From: Malaya genurostris
Lineage: Eukaryota; Arthropoda; Insecta; Diptera; Culicidae
Assembly: GCF_030247185.1 (NCBI RefSeq)
Contig: NC_080571.1
Coordinates: forward strand, 45,797,002-45,861,001
Direction of reading: 5' to 3'
DNA: 64,000 nucleotides
Shown here: positions 32,474-42,965 of the stretch, piece by piece
How positions within the stretch are numbered: the stretch's first letter is position 1
Layout: every line of letters begins with the position of its first letter
Notes under the pieces: generated by a model
The model's database searches: none
What the model was told of the DNA's origin: nothing
Seen by the model: the letters and a program-made list of their open reading frames with translations, nothing else
Made by a program: the position numbers and the translations under genes

Positions 32474-33568
32474 CTACTCATGTCGATCACTTTTTTCATA
32501 CGTTTTTTGTTTTGGTGATGTCAATGAAATTTTTAATGATTTGTTTCTATGATCGATTTCACTTTGGGATGGGTAATCTATCTTGGGTGTGTTTTCCGCT
32601 ACAACGCCTTTCTTAATCAATGGTTTTATTCCAGATGGTCCTGCCTTTGGTTGTGCTGTTTTAGCTTCATTGTTCTTAATTTTTGCATTACACTTGCATA
32701 CACAGCTGCAACCGTTTGAACCTAAAGCAGTTTTATCTGCATAGCTTGCTACTTTCAGTGTACGAGAATCAACAATTTTTCTGGCTTCAAAATATGAGAT
32801 ATCTTGATCGACTTTGAGGTGAATAACGTCCATTTCTTTTTTCCAAACTCGGCAGTTTGGGCTAGTCGCTGGGTGTGCTTCATGGCAATTAACACAGTTC
32901 GATGGCTTAGCGCATATTTCTTCGTGAAAACTGTCACCACAATTTGCACAAGTTTTTTCAGTTTTGCAGTCCTTTCCGAGATGACCGTAACGATAGCACT
33001 GAAAACACCGCATGGGGCGGGGATAGTAAGGTCGAGTGAGAACACTGGTGTATGCAATTTTAATTTTCTCGGGGCGTACGGGCGCCGAAATCGTCAAAAT
33101 AAAACTAGCTGTTTTTACACGTTCACCATCCTTATTTTTCATCATTCTATCCACTTTCACAACTTTTTCGTCGCGCAACCCTTCCAGAATTTCTTCCTCG
33201 CTCAAGTGATACAAATCTCGACAAGTGATAACAGCACGACAAGTATTCAACGTGGCATTATGAGATGCCGATACATTAATTCCAGGCACAATCAATTTCA
33301 GTTTTTCTAGTAAATTTGTTTGTTTTGCAGTTTTTGTTTTGATCAGCATCTTCCCATCTCGAATGCGCTTTACACTGGCAACGTCTCCACAACAATTTTT
33401 GATTGCCTTGTCAATCAAGAACGGTGATACCCTTTCCAGTGTCTCGTTTTCATCCGTACGCGTCAGAACGAGATAGCCTCCATCATTGTGTTGAGTAACT
33501 GAACTCAGCGCTGGAAAGCCGCTCCCTCCTGGAGCCGGACCGTAGCTATTGCCGCCGTGCGGCGGCAT
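32474..33568 (-). CDS. LINE ORF1, gag-like nucleic-acid-binding protein
   Basis: This 364-residue frame begins MPPHGGNSYG and encodes the LINE ORF1 protein, which binds element RNA and acts in the ribonucleoprotein particle. Residues 188-239 form the zinc-knuckle region: CFQCYRYGHLGKDC followed by two further Cys-rich motifs (CANC..H..C and CVNC..H..C). Residues about 38-165 look like the RNA-binding region of this gag type. The frame ends early, at residues KTYEKSDRHE. A second frame offset by +1 (about 32,514 to 32,311) continues with a basic KRKPGRPRKNP segment and stops 8 bp before the ORF2 start at 32,303. The break lies in a run of six A on the coding strand, so ORF1 was probably longer by about 65 residues before a one-base change. 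The start is the first ATG after the leader. Confidence 0.8.
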   Translation of the reverse strand: MPPHGGNSYGPAPGGSGFPALSSVTQHNDGGYLVLTRTDENETLERVSPFLIDKAIKNCCGDVASVKRIRDGKMLIKTKTAKQTNLLEKLKLIVPGINVSASHNATLNTCRAVITCRDLYHLSEEEILEGLRDEKVVKVDRMMKNKDGERVKTASFILTISAPVRPEKIKIAYTSVLTRPYYPRPMRCFQCYRYGHLGKDCKTEKTCANCGDSFHEEICAKPSNCVNCHEAHPATSPNCRVWKKEMDVIHLKVDQDISYFEARKIVDSRTLKVASYADKTALGSNGCSCVCKCNAKIKNNEAKTAQPKAGPSGIKPLIKKGVVAENTPKIDYPSQSEIDHRNKSLKISLTSPKQKTYEKSDRHE

Positions 33569-33869
33569 CTTCTTTTATCTCACTATCAAGAGTTTTGACA
33601 CTTGCTTAACCTTAAGATACTTATACGTGTAGGTTAGATATGGCTTCTGTGCCTTTATAATTATCTATTTTTCGAAATACCACACGAAATCACTACTCTT
33701 CTTTAGAAACTTCACAAAATCCGTGTACATCAATACGATCCAGGGACGATTCACGCCACCGCGATATCTTTTAGTGATATAAACGGGGAAAAAACGCTCA
33801 AATTGTACGCAGCTGTCGCAAAGTGATAGTGAACAAACGTAATCCGATCACTCCGATGTGTAAAAGTTT

Positions 33870-34233
33870 GAAAATTTGATAAAATCGGCAAAATTTTGGA
33901 AATAATTTCTGGTGCAAATCATGCAAAATATTTAATTTTTCGTGAATTTGGGAAATTTGGCAAAATTTTTCCTTATCATGCAGAAGTAGAAATTGGCGAG
34001 ATATTTAATCCATATTTGGAATAACTTGTATTTTGAAAATTTTGTCAGATTTGGAAAATTAGAAAAAACTGTTCTTCAAAATTTTGATTTTTTTTTAATG
34101 CTAGGAATGCATCTCCAAAAAATTTGAAAAAAAAAATGGAAATCGGAAGATTTCAAATCAGATCAATATCAAAAATATTCCTGATTTTCATTCAAATTTC
34201 GTGATTGCCTCAAAAATCAAATAAAATAAAAAT
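33870..34233. repeat. AT-rich repeat family, third copy (left of the SINE)
   Basis: The words GCGAGATATTTAATCCATAT, TTGTCAGATTTGGAAAATTA, TGCTAGGAATGCATCTCC and ATATTCCTGATTTTCATTC align with 24,640-25,270. This continues the copy broken by the LINE. Confidence 0.6.
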
Positions 34234-34396
34234 GGGGGACGGGTTATAGCGTGATGGGTAAGCGATGCTTTTCACGCAGATCGCCTGGGTTCGATTCCCC
34301 ACTCCGCACATAGGGTCAAAAAGTTTTTCTGGCCGGAATAGTCGAATGACCTTGATGTCAAATTCTCTATCAACGAAAAAAAAAATAAATAAAAAT
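34234..34396 (+). mobile_element. tRNA-derived SINE, copy 2
   Basis: Begins GGGGGACGGG with box A-like TAGCGTGATGGG, then TTTTCACGCAGATCGCCT, perfect box B GGTTCGATTCC, the family 3' words AAAAGTTTTTCTGGCC and ATGACCTTGATGTC, and an A-rich tail. AAATAAAAAT flanks it at 34,224-34,233 and 34,387-34,396, a plausible but low-complexity duplication. It is inserted in the third copy of the AT-rich repeat. Confidence 0.75.
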
Positions 34397-34680
34397 CAAT
34401 AGGACCACCCTTGCTCACTCAATATAGAAGGTAGATCAATTTATAAACATTTCAAGATTCTGGATAGTTCGCAATATTATGGAAATGTTACAAGATTTTG
34501 GAAATTTTGCAAGATATTGTAACAAGCTTTGTAAATTTCTTAAAATTTGGTACAAATTGCTGAAAATAAACAAAATTTAAAAAAATATACACATTGTAAG
34601 TTTTCCAAAATGTAATATTTTAAAATATTATAAAAATAAACAATATCTAATAAAATTACACATTGGAAAGATAACCAATT
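34397..34680. repeat. AT-rich degenerate repeat tail
   Basis: After the shared ATAGGACCACCCTTG phrase, loose repeats of the type 'aagattttggaaattttgcaagatattg' extend to about 34,680. No gene is visible. Confidence 0.45.
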
Positions 34681-36800
34681 TTTTCTCAGTGTACGCACAT
34701 AAACTCTGGATACCACAACCTTTTATCAAGGACTTCACTGAAGTCGGCATGATACGACATCTTTCGCTTGGATTTAGTCGTTGAGAAGAGGGTCACAGGC
34801 CTTGGCAACGATGACGACGATGATTTTGCGCAATGAATGGATGGTTGGTGAGGTTGATGACGATGATGATGACGATGATGATGACTCTTTCGGAGCGCGT
34901 TGAATTGAGAACCACCACCACCACCACCACCACCATGACCACCCAACGAAGGCAAAGGAAAAGCCAGCCTGGCAAGAACGGGAGGAGAAAATTGTGCGAA
35001 GATCTTTGGTATTAAGATAAGCTGTTGGAAGTTGGATAATAAAAAAAAAGAAGTGTACACCAAAAACAGATCCGGCGTGAACCCGGGGAGTCAACGGAGA
35101 AAATTCGAAAAGATTTGCTCCTGTGGCAACTTGCTGCTAATGGGGGTTGGTTGGTTGGTTGGTTTTGGGGTGGTTTCGGGTGAATGTATTTACGGTTCAG
35201 TGCCGTTTGTTTGTCGCTTGGATGGTTCTCGGCTGGCCTGCCTAATGGGAGGGTATTTCTTTGCTGATTACGCGCCGGGTTTGGCTTTGCTCTGGGGACT
35301 GGCAGATGGGAAAAATTAAGTAGAAGATTATACAATAATTTTCTTCTTTTCATTTGTGAGTGATAAATTGTGATGCCTTCGGTCACAAGGGCCATAGCAT
35401 AGACGTTTTAGCATCATCATTATTTCTCGTTTGACATCTTTTGAATTGATAATTGTGGTTGAAATAAAGAAAACCACCACCTGTACCTGGAGGGGAGTAA
35501 ATAAATACGGTAAGTGCTGGAATGAAAGCCATAATAAATTGCAAAAAAGGGTTGCTGCCAACACGTTCTGATGTGGAAACAAAAAAAGTGCTTTTCAGAT
35601 TTGATTGCAAAAGTGAGAAAAAAAAAGCATTGATGAATAATGGAAAACTCAAAGGCCGAATAAAGCAAATCAGAACCACAACCAATAAATACATCAGTGA
35701 CTCCCTCCGAACAGTAATCGGTAGCGCAAAACTAGAAGTCCGTAAAGTGTGGATGCGGGAGGATTGCAAAAATAAATGAATTTATGATTACGCGCCGAAC
35801 CATGAAACGATTCTGTTACCGTAAATGAAAATTCGAGCATGTGTTCAAATGTGGCACCGACCTTCTCCCATTCCGCCCCCCACACACACGGCAGTCCTTC
35901 GCGCGTTTCCCCTGTTGGGCGACACCCGGCACGAGATTCGAAATAAAATAAACAAACTAAACCAGAAATATGCATTCATATCGAAGCGTCGCAGTGAGAG
36001 TGGCCGACCCTCGTTCCATGATCACGCCCCGCCCTCCCAGTACCCGGGACATCGGGCAGGACACGCGACCCACCAGAACCACGTCGACCGTGCAGCAGCA
36101 CCGAAAAACTGGGTGGGATGGGATTGCCACTTGGCGAGACAAATGACCCTACTCATTCACTTTCGAGAGTTCGCTTGCCGGCAGCAGCTAGCTACGACGG
36201 AGTTGAAGTGTGTTTATTCGGGATTATAAATATTTCGCTGGAAATTATCATCGTCGAGTGTCGTCCCCATTCCCGCGCGGTCCCAGGCCATAACAGACGA
36301 GCTCCGGTTGGGTTCCATCAGACGATGCGGACGCGTTTTTAGTCGCCGGAGGAGGGTGAAAGGGTATGGGGAAGGCACAGGAATATTCGTTGAAAATCCA
36401 ATTAATCACTCGTCCGCGTTTGTTCAGGCAGGTCCCGAGTAAAAGTGAATCATTTTGTTTTATTTTTTTTATCTTGTTTCCGTTTTTTGTTTGTCAACAT
36501 TTTCAACAAACTTTCGTTCGTTCCTTGTTTGATTCACGTTCTTCAGTCTAAAAAGAAAAACATTCGGTTGTTTTTCTCCTTCTTTCTTGTCGCACAACAA
36601 ATTAAATGATTTTATTCGGGTGTTTCCGAAAAAGCGCCCTTGACTGAATCTTCAACCCTTTCGGACTAATTAGAAACAATTACGGTCGATTCGTTTAAAT
36701 GCCCCATGAATTCGTAAAATATTATTGCTCATGTTGACCTACGTACAACGGAATGAACGCAAACAGAGGGTCGAATCGAAATGGCGACTAATTAAATTCA
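34681..36800. other. Low-copy block with triplet runs, no supported gene
   Basis: Mixed-composition, apparently unique DNA with a GAT-rich run at about 34,856-34,884 and an (ACC)n run at 34,911-34,934. Open frames at 34,686-35,063 (minus, His/Ser-rich from the triplets), 35,012-35,395, 35,383-35,769 and 35,825-36,229 overlap on both strands and have no domain that I recognise. The composition resembles regulatory or intronic DNA of a host gene outside the window. Confidence 0.4.
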
Positions 36801-37189
36801 CTGAATAAATTTGACTCGATCTGGTGCTTCGGCATTTGAGCTATTCATAATCGCTACTGGTGTGATACAAGTTTTAGAAGAAAATAATGCAAATTGTGTT
36901 ATCATCGTTCGAAAAGATATGCTAAGGATATATTTGGTAGAAATTCTCTTGAATATGATACTAGCGAATTCGCGTTAAAACTGATCAAAAATTGGTTAGA
37001 CCCTGACATTGTTGCAAATTAGAAACACAAATTTCAAACGACATAAAGTTTGTTCGTAACAAAATCTTGACACCTCTTAAAACGTGTATCTCTGGAAATA
37101 CTTCATCAACGCGTAAAACATTCCGCAGACAGTTGAACGTATGTCTGTTCATTGTATAAAATCAATTTTCGGTGATGCTACAAGCTTTC
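36801..37189. other. AT-rich stretch, nothing recognised
   Basis: No open frame or repeat unit is recognisable. It may include the 3' end of the neighbouring mariner copy, whose TIR I could not place. Confidence 0.35.
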
Positions 37190-38064
37190 GGATCGAAGAT
37201 GACATCGAATCATTCCAACGCCGGTTTAACCAATTTCAACTTTTGTAGAACGTAGATTTATCTTTTGCCACAAAATAGGCCTCATTTTCAGCGATAACCT
37301 TTTCATTCAGGCGAAATTTCTTACCGTCGAACACTATTTTTAGGTCTGCGAACAGCCAGTTGTCGCTGGGAGCCAAATCTGACGAATACGGTGGGAGCAA
37401 TTCGAAGTGCAATTCATGTAGTTTTGCCCTTTGTTTTCATTGACTTGTGACACGGTGCATTGTCTTGATGAAATAAAAAAAATTTCTTTACCATATGCGG
37501 TCGTTTCTTTGCAATTTCAGCCTTCAAAAGCTCCAATAACACTATACAATATTCACTGTTAATGGTATTTCCTTTCTCATGATAGTCGATAAATATCACA
37601 CCACGCACATCTCAAAATACCACAACCTTTCCAGCCGATTGTTGTGCTTTTGGTCGCTTTGGACGAAGTTCACCAATTGCTGTCCACTCAGGTGACGATC
37701 GTATTAATTCCGGAGTGAAGTGATGAATCCATGTTTCATCCATTGTCATATATCGGCAAAAAATCCGGTTTGTTACGTTTAAACATGACCAAACACTGCT
37801 CAGAATAATCAACATGTCCTCGTTTTTGATCAACAGTGAGAAAGCGAGGCACCCACTTTGAACAGAGCTTTCTCATAGTCAAATGCTCATGCAATATAAA
37901 GCCAAGACGTTCTATTGATGTCAACTAACTCACGCATCGTTTCATTGTTGTTTCTGATGAAGCGGAGTCTCCATAACACTTTTCAAGCCATTGCTTCGCT
38001 TGAACGATAGCTTTTCCCATCAAGAAGCAGTGTAAAATTAAAACACGAAATTGTTTTTAACCAT
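37190..38064 (-). pseudogene. mariner (DD34D-type) transposase, decayed and internally deleted
   Basis: On the minus strand the pieces come in transposase order. The N-terminus lies near 38,040 (FRVLILHCFLMGKA, QAKQWLEKC). A deletion follows, then SIERLGFILHEHLTMRKLCS and WVPRFLTVDQKRGHVDYSEQ. The catalytic core has MDETWIHHFTPE (first D), KRPKAQQSAGK, FIDYHEKGNTINSEYC, LFHQDNAPCHKS (second D) and DLAPSDNWLFADLK (third D) near 37,370. Frameshifts separate the blocks near 37,925, 37,740, 37,610 and 37,420. The family is the mauritiana-type mariner, about 345 residues when whole. Most of the N-terminal DNA-binding region between about 37,925 and 37,950 is gone. It cannot encode a working enzyme. 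Confidence 0.85.
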
Positions 38065-38154
38065 TGTTCTGAAAATAACGAAAGTAGGGTCACTCTTAGC
38101 ACAATAACTCACAAAATAACGAATAGAATATCTTAAAATTTAAACAGCTGTCTT

Positions 38155-39247
38155 TTGAAGGTTAGTATTAACTGGAAAAAATGTGACTGCAATGAAACTA
38201 ACGCCATCTATGTGTTAGGCCAGGGACTTTACAGCCCATGCGGTAAATGTGAAAAGCAATTATGGGCGGTTGCAACGAAAACCTGGGTCTGTCAGAAAGA
38301 AATCTTGCAAAAAAGTTCTCGGTTTTCCTGCATGCACTGTCCAAAGCCTTCTTAAATTGTTCGATACACCTTTGACAAAAGCCACAGAGTGGCTGGGAGG
38401 CTGGGAACAAAAACGGATCTCAGGAACCACCAGAAGGACGCCAAGGTGAAGCAATTATTGCAGAAGAAACCAGATCTTTCGATACGTACTGTGACTAGAA
38501 AAATAAAAATGTCTTCAACTTTTCTGCTTACTATCAAGCACCTGCAAGGTATGAGTAGTTCAAGGTAAAAAAACTGATAAACAGGAAACGACGGTTAAAA
38601 CCCGGGCTCGCAATTTGTATCGCGAATATTTGGCTATTTTTTTCTGCGTGATAAATGGACGATAAAACTTAAGCGCTGGAAGATATTTATACTTATTTTT
38701 TCATTCTGCCATGCTACTCAACGGCGTTGAGTAATGCTACTCTAATATTTTTTGGAAAACTAGGCTTTTTTTGGCCTGAAATGCTTCAGGGCAAAAAAGT
38801 CAAGTTTCCCAAAAAATATTTGATTTGGCTAGCAATATGCAGCTGTGGTCGAGCAAGCCAAAGCTACATCAATACCGGAACAGTACAGAAGGAAATACAC
38901 CGTAAAGAATGCCCAAAGAAGCGATTGTCATCATTCCTGAGCAGTCATGACGCTTCCTCGCTATTCTGGCGTGATTTGGCATCTTGTCACTACGCCATAT
39001 TTTGGAAAGGTGTAAAACGAATGGAGTCCATGTAGCACCGAAAGACGCGAATTCATTTAACTGGCCGTAATTGCGATCTATCGAGCGTATTTGGGCTTTC
39101 GTGAAGAGCATTTTGATTCAATATAAACAACAAGCTACAACTATGGAAAAACTTCGAAAACCTCGGACAAAAGTAGCTAAATCGGAGAGAAGTCTGAACA
39201 AATCCTTATGACTGAAGTAAACTCACAAGTTTACAGCTTTTTTCATA
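38155..39247 (+). pseudogene. DD37E-like Tc1 transposase remnant, tandem copy 1
   Basis: Decayed coding pieces in plus-strand order: a helix-turn-helix region near 38,290-38,390 (ACTVQSLLKLFDTPL), a second near 38,459 (KKPDLSIRTVTRKIK), the conserved WLAICSCGRASQS core near 38,825, and the catalytic LFWRDLASCHYA near 38,965. The third acidic motif RSIERIWAFV lies near 39,075. Stops and frameshifts break every block. The motifs match the DD37E element at 59,720-60,951 (WQAICSCGK, FWPDLASCHYSK, RSIEEFWAL). The segment from 38,459 on is repeated in tandem at 39,248. Confidence 0.7.
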
Positions 39248-39993
39248 CAGAAGAAACCAGATCTTTCGATACGTACTGTGTCTAGAAAAATAAAACTGTG
39301 TTTAACTTTTGTGCATACTTTCAAGCACCAGCAAGGTATGAAGTCGCTCAAGGTAAAAAACAAATGTACCGAACCGTAATGATGAACAGAAAACGACGAC
39401 TAAAACCCGGATTCCCGAGTTGCATCGCGAATGATTGACGAAATTTTTCGTCGTGATAATTGACGATGAAACTTATGTGCTGGAAGACTTTAAGCAGCTT
39501 CCCGGAATGTCCATGCAATGGGACAGCGTAGAGGAAAAAAATCAAGTTTCCCGAAAAATATTTGATTTGGCAAGCAATATGCAGCTGTGGTCGAGCAATC
39601 CAATCCATCATTACTGGAACAGTAAAGCAAGAAATACAACGTAAAGAATGCTTAAAGAAGCTATTGTCATCATTCCTGAGCAGTCATGACGCTTCCTCGC
39701 TATTCTGGTGTGATTTGGCATCTTGTCACTACTCCATGTTTTGGAAAGGTGTAAAACGAATGGAGTGCATGTTGTATTGAAAGACGCGAATCCACTTAAC
39801 TGGCCGTTATTGCGATCTATCGAGCGGGTTTGGGCTCTCGTGACAAGAAATCTCTTTCAATATAAACAACAAGCTATAACTATAGAAAAACTTCGAAAAT
39901 CTTTGACAAAAGTAGTTTAATCGGTTTCAGAGAAGTCTGCACAAACCCTTATGGATGGAATAAACTCACAAGTTCGCAGCATTTTTCATACAG
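39248..39993 (+). pseudogene. DD37E-like Tc1 transposase remnant, tandem copy 2
   Basis: The copy starts abruptly with AGAAGAAACCAGATCTTTCG, the same word found at 38,460, and runs parallel to copy 1 with an offset of about 789 bp. It preserves IWQAICSCGRAIQS near 39,565, LFWCDLASCHYS near 39,705 and LRSIERVWALVTRN near 39,810. The ends of both units read ..AACTCACAAGTT..CAGC..TTTTTCATAC. Divergence between units is visible (roughly 85 percent identity by eye), so the duplication is not recent. No intact frame remains. Confidence 0.7.
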
Positions 39994-40099
39994 CCTCATG
40001 AAGTATCTGTTATTGGTTTTAAGATGACTAATACTGCACAATCAATCGAATAAAAAATGCAATGTTTTAATCTAAATTTAATCTGTCTACATTAAATAG

Positions 40100-41013
40100 T
40101 ACAGAGTGGGCCATTCAAAGTGGAAGCATCAGCAACCCAATAACTTTTGACAGAATTAAAAGATCGACTAATGACATGCCGCATTGGAAGCGTCATTCCA
40201 AGACATTTTTACCATGGAACAGTACACACCAAAAGAACGCGCTGAAATTGTTCAACTTTACGCCGAGAATAAGGTGAAAAATGTCAGACGAGGCCCATTT
40301 CACTTTAAATGGATGCGTTAAGAAGCAAATTTATCGGTTCTATATCACTGAAAACCCTCAGCTAATTGAGAAACAGCCTCTATACGACCAAAAATTTACA
40401 GTTTGGTTTGGTGTTTGTGCGGATATGGTGATTGGACCCTATTTTTATCCAAGACGATGATGGAGCAGCGAGAACTGTTAATGGTGATCGTTAACGAGCC
40501 ATGATAAATGATGCCCTTTGTTCGTGCAAACTGGTTTGAATGGCTACCGGTTTAAACAGGACGGTGCAACATGCCATACAACTCGACTAACAATCGATTT
40601 GTTACGACCATTGTTCCCCGGACGAGCCATATCGAAAAACGGAGATTTTGACAAGCCCCCGAGATCATCGGATTTGAAGTCACCAGACTTTTTGTTGTGG
40701 AGCTATTTGAAATCCACGGTATACGCTGATAAGCCAAGAGCCATAGCTCAACTTAAAGACAACATACGACGTGAAATCGCCGCTATATCGACCGATACAT
40801 TGGCCAAAACGATGGAAAACACTGAAAAAATGCACATTTTGTACTCAACGCAAAAGTTGGCCATTTACGGGATATCATTTTCAAAAGATAGCTGTAACAT
40901 ATCTCCTTGAACCAAAAGAAATTATAATCGAAATGAAAATAACCAAAAAAAATTTTTTTTTCATATATTTTATACAGAAAGAAATGCTTCCTCTTTAAAT
41001 GGCCAACCCTCTA
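40100..41013 (+). mobile_element. DD41D-type Tc1/mariner element, internally deleted
   Basis: The ends read ACAGAGTGGGCCATTCAAAG.. and the complement of ..GAGGAAGCAT..TTTAAATGGCCAACCCTC, an imperfect TIR of about 28 bp next to TA. The N-terminus survives near 40,214 (MEQYTPKERAEIVQLYAENK). The sequence then jumps to the catalytic core: SDEAHFTLNG near 40,282, KQDGATCHTTR near 40,555, and SSDLKSPDFLLWSYLK near 40,667. Spacing from the second D (36 or 41 residues) equals that of the element at 29,651. In-frame stops and a frameshift near 40,455-40,500 break it. Family-level similarity to the 29.6 kb element is clear, but the TIRs differ, so they are separate families. Confidence 0.75.
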
Positions 41014-41338
41014 TTACAAAACGGCATAATACTGTTTCAAAAAGTCAACTATGGTTTAGCTATTGTTTATGCTACAAATAGGTTTCACGTATGTTCCGAA
41101 TGTTTTTTCATTTTCCAAATCTGTCTTAAAACAAGCTACTAACAAAATATGGCAAATTGAATAAAAATAAGTTATACGTTTGATAGAAAGTTATCCCGAA
41201 TACCAAAATGTTTCACAAATATTGCGAATATGTCTCAATACACAAAATAGAATAGTTAAAAAATACAATAGTTAAAAAAAACACAAAACTATAGAAAAAC
41301 TTGTTGTAGCCAATTATCTACAAACATTCATGAAACAT
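41014..41338. other. AT-rich stretch, nothing recognised
   Basis: No gene, TIR or repeat is recognisable in this AT-rich segment. Confidence 0.4.
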
Positions 41339-41468
41339 CGAGATCTGGTGTTATCTCGACAATTTTTTTTTTAAATAACGACTTTGAAACTAAAAAAAAT
41401 TGAGATTTTCAAAATCAAAGTGTCAGAAAGTTGACTTGAAAAAAATTTCGGGATAACACCAGATCTCG
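41339..41468. repeat. 130 bp inverted-repeat element
   Basis: The ends read CGAGATCTGGTGTTATCTCG and the complement of CGGGATAACACCAGATCTCG, followed inward by AATTTTTTTT matching AAAAAAATT. The interior is about 70 bp of AT-rich DNA. This is a minute MITE or palindrome. No target duplication is obvious. Confidence 0.6.
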
Positions 41469-41573
41469 AAGTTTCGGGTAATTTTAAGGCAAAAAAAGAA
41501 AACCGCATAACTTTGGAAATTCGTGTAAAAAAAACTGCGTAACTTCGGAATTCCGCGTAAAAATTGTATATAC

Positions 41574-42025
41574 CAGTGGCGTCTCGTGACAAAATTTACT
41601 AGTTGTGCACCGCTTATGTGGTATGATAGCAAATGTAACAGTCCTTTGTAAGTGAAAACTAAAGATTGAGGAATGGAGATTCGCTTGTTGTTTTCAATAC
41701 AATGAGATAACGATATACTTTCGGATGGGATTTTTTGTTAAACAAAAAAATCTCAGAGCTGAACTGAGGTAATTCTTTCTCTTCTTGAATCTGAGCAGTA
41801 ACTCATGTGCACGGAAAAGACACTAACACAGCGACAACAGATAATTGATATTTTATGTCTGATGTATATGAGATGCAAATTCGGTGCGATCCAACCTGCT
41901 TTCATCGAATAAATAAAGATTCCAAAAAAATAGTTGAATTTGGATGGGATTGGGGACGCAGTTCATTCCTTGAATTCGACCGGTTGTGCAGCGCACGAGG
42001 TGCACATGAGGACGAGACGCCACTG
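41574..42025. mobile_element. hAT-type MITE, copy B
   Basis: The 452 bp element starts CAGTGGCGTCTCGTGAC and ends ..ACGAGACGCCACTG. The flanks GTATATAC (41,566-41,573) and GTAAATAC (42,026-42,033) form an 8 bp duplication with one change. Subterminal GTTGTGCACCGC near the left end and GTTGTGCAGCGCAC near the right end are shared with copy A at 20,150-20,808. No transposase is encoded. Confidence 0.8.
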
Positions 42026-42033
42026 GTAAATAC

Positions 42034-42714
42034 TAAATTAGAAGAGCTCAAAAAGAGCTAAAAAATTTTTTTAAACTCGTTCAGCGCGGCAAACGACCAG
42101 GAAAATTGGGAAAAAGTAGGGAATTTGATTTTATCGGGAAAAACCGGTTAAAATATTATTAGTCTAAATATGAGTAACAATTGTTAGCATCATGATAGTT
42201 TTATTCTACAAGTGAAAAGTAGAAAACAATACCCAATTTTGCGTTTGAGTGATCAATTAAAGAAAATAAAGAAGGATTTTATATAGATGATAAACTAGTG
42301 GGGTTATTTGGAAATAAAACTGGAATTTTGTTGCATAGGAATTTAAAATTTTTTGTCTAAGAAAGACATTGTCAATAATTGGTTTTATGATTTTCATCAT
42401 GATTTTAATCAGAAAATGACAATTCATCTGAGGGATTCGTTCATTAAACAGACATGAATTACTACTATTAAAAAAAAGCGTATGTCCATATGACAATTTG
42501 TTGTACCATGGTCGAAACCTGGCACTGTAGATACTGTGCTGAAATTTTAAGCTCTGTTTTTAACACAGAGCTTAAAATTTCCGTTTATAAGGGTATATAA
42601 ACATTTAATATATGTATTACATTTAGCCAGGATTTCTTCTATGTGATCCTTGAAAGTGAGTTTATTTTTCATTCGTCAATACGTTTCGGTTTTCAGTTAC
42701 ATTTTACTTACTGT
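42034..42714. other. AT-rich DNA containing one strong hairpin
   Basis: No gene is visible. At 42,541-42,581 the word GAAATTTTAAGCTCTGT and its exact reverse complement form a 17 bp stem with a 7 nt loop. The rest is unremarkable AT-rich sequence. Confidence 0.5.
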
Positions 42715-42965
42715 ACTTTCACTTACTTTCATAACAAACATCACAAAGTTGTAGTAAATATGTTACAATAAAAAAAAACAAAATTTGTGAATGTTACATT
42801 GTTGTTGCAGATTTATGCAATTTAAACTTTGTAATTCAAACTGTTAGCAATTTCGTGACAAGATATATATAAAAAAGTGATTTGCGTTGAACAACATAAA
42901 AGATTCACAAATGTGGCGAGCGTTTAATTTTTGTTTCAAAATTGTTGACGAAAAGATTTGTTTTC
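42715..42965 (-). repeat. AT-rich repeat, antiparallel partner of 46,385-46,610
   Basis: Read on the minus strand it contains GAAACAAAAATTAAAC, GTTCAACGCAAATCACTTTT and TAACATATTTACTA.AACTTT, in the same order as the plus strand at 46,385-46,600. It is a dispersed noncoding repeat of unknown class. Confidence 0.6.

Larger units (their letters stand above)
27483..33858 (-). mobile_element. Near full-length RNase H-bearing LINE (I-like), split by a Tc1/mariner-type element
   Basis: The element runs on the minus strand from 33,858 to a poly(A) tail at about 27,483-27,495. It is flanked by an 11 bp duplication, TGTAAAAGTTT, at 27,472-27,482 and 33,859-33,869. It carries a gag-like ORF1 with CCHC knuckles and an ORF2 with endonuclease, reverse transcriptase, RNase H and a C-terminal Cys-His motif. 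Without the 927 bp nested insertion (element plus one TA) it would be about 5.45 kb. RNase H together with a CCHC ORF1 fits the I, LOA or R1 groups better than classical Jockey. I prefer I-like but cannot run a phylogeny. About 290 bp of 5' leader precede ORF1. Defects are a frameshift near the end of ORF1 and one in-frame stop in ORF2. Confidence 0.85.

Noticed and set aside
34686..35063. 125-codon minus-strand frame rich in His and Ser
   Set aside because: Its composition comes from GAT and ACC triplet runs. All frames through such runs stay open.
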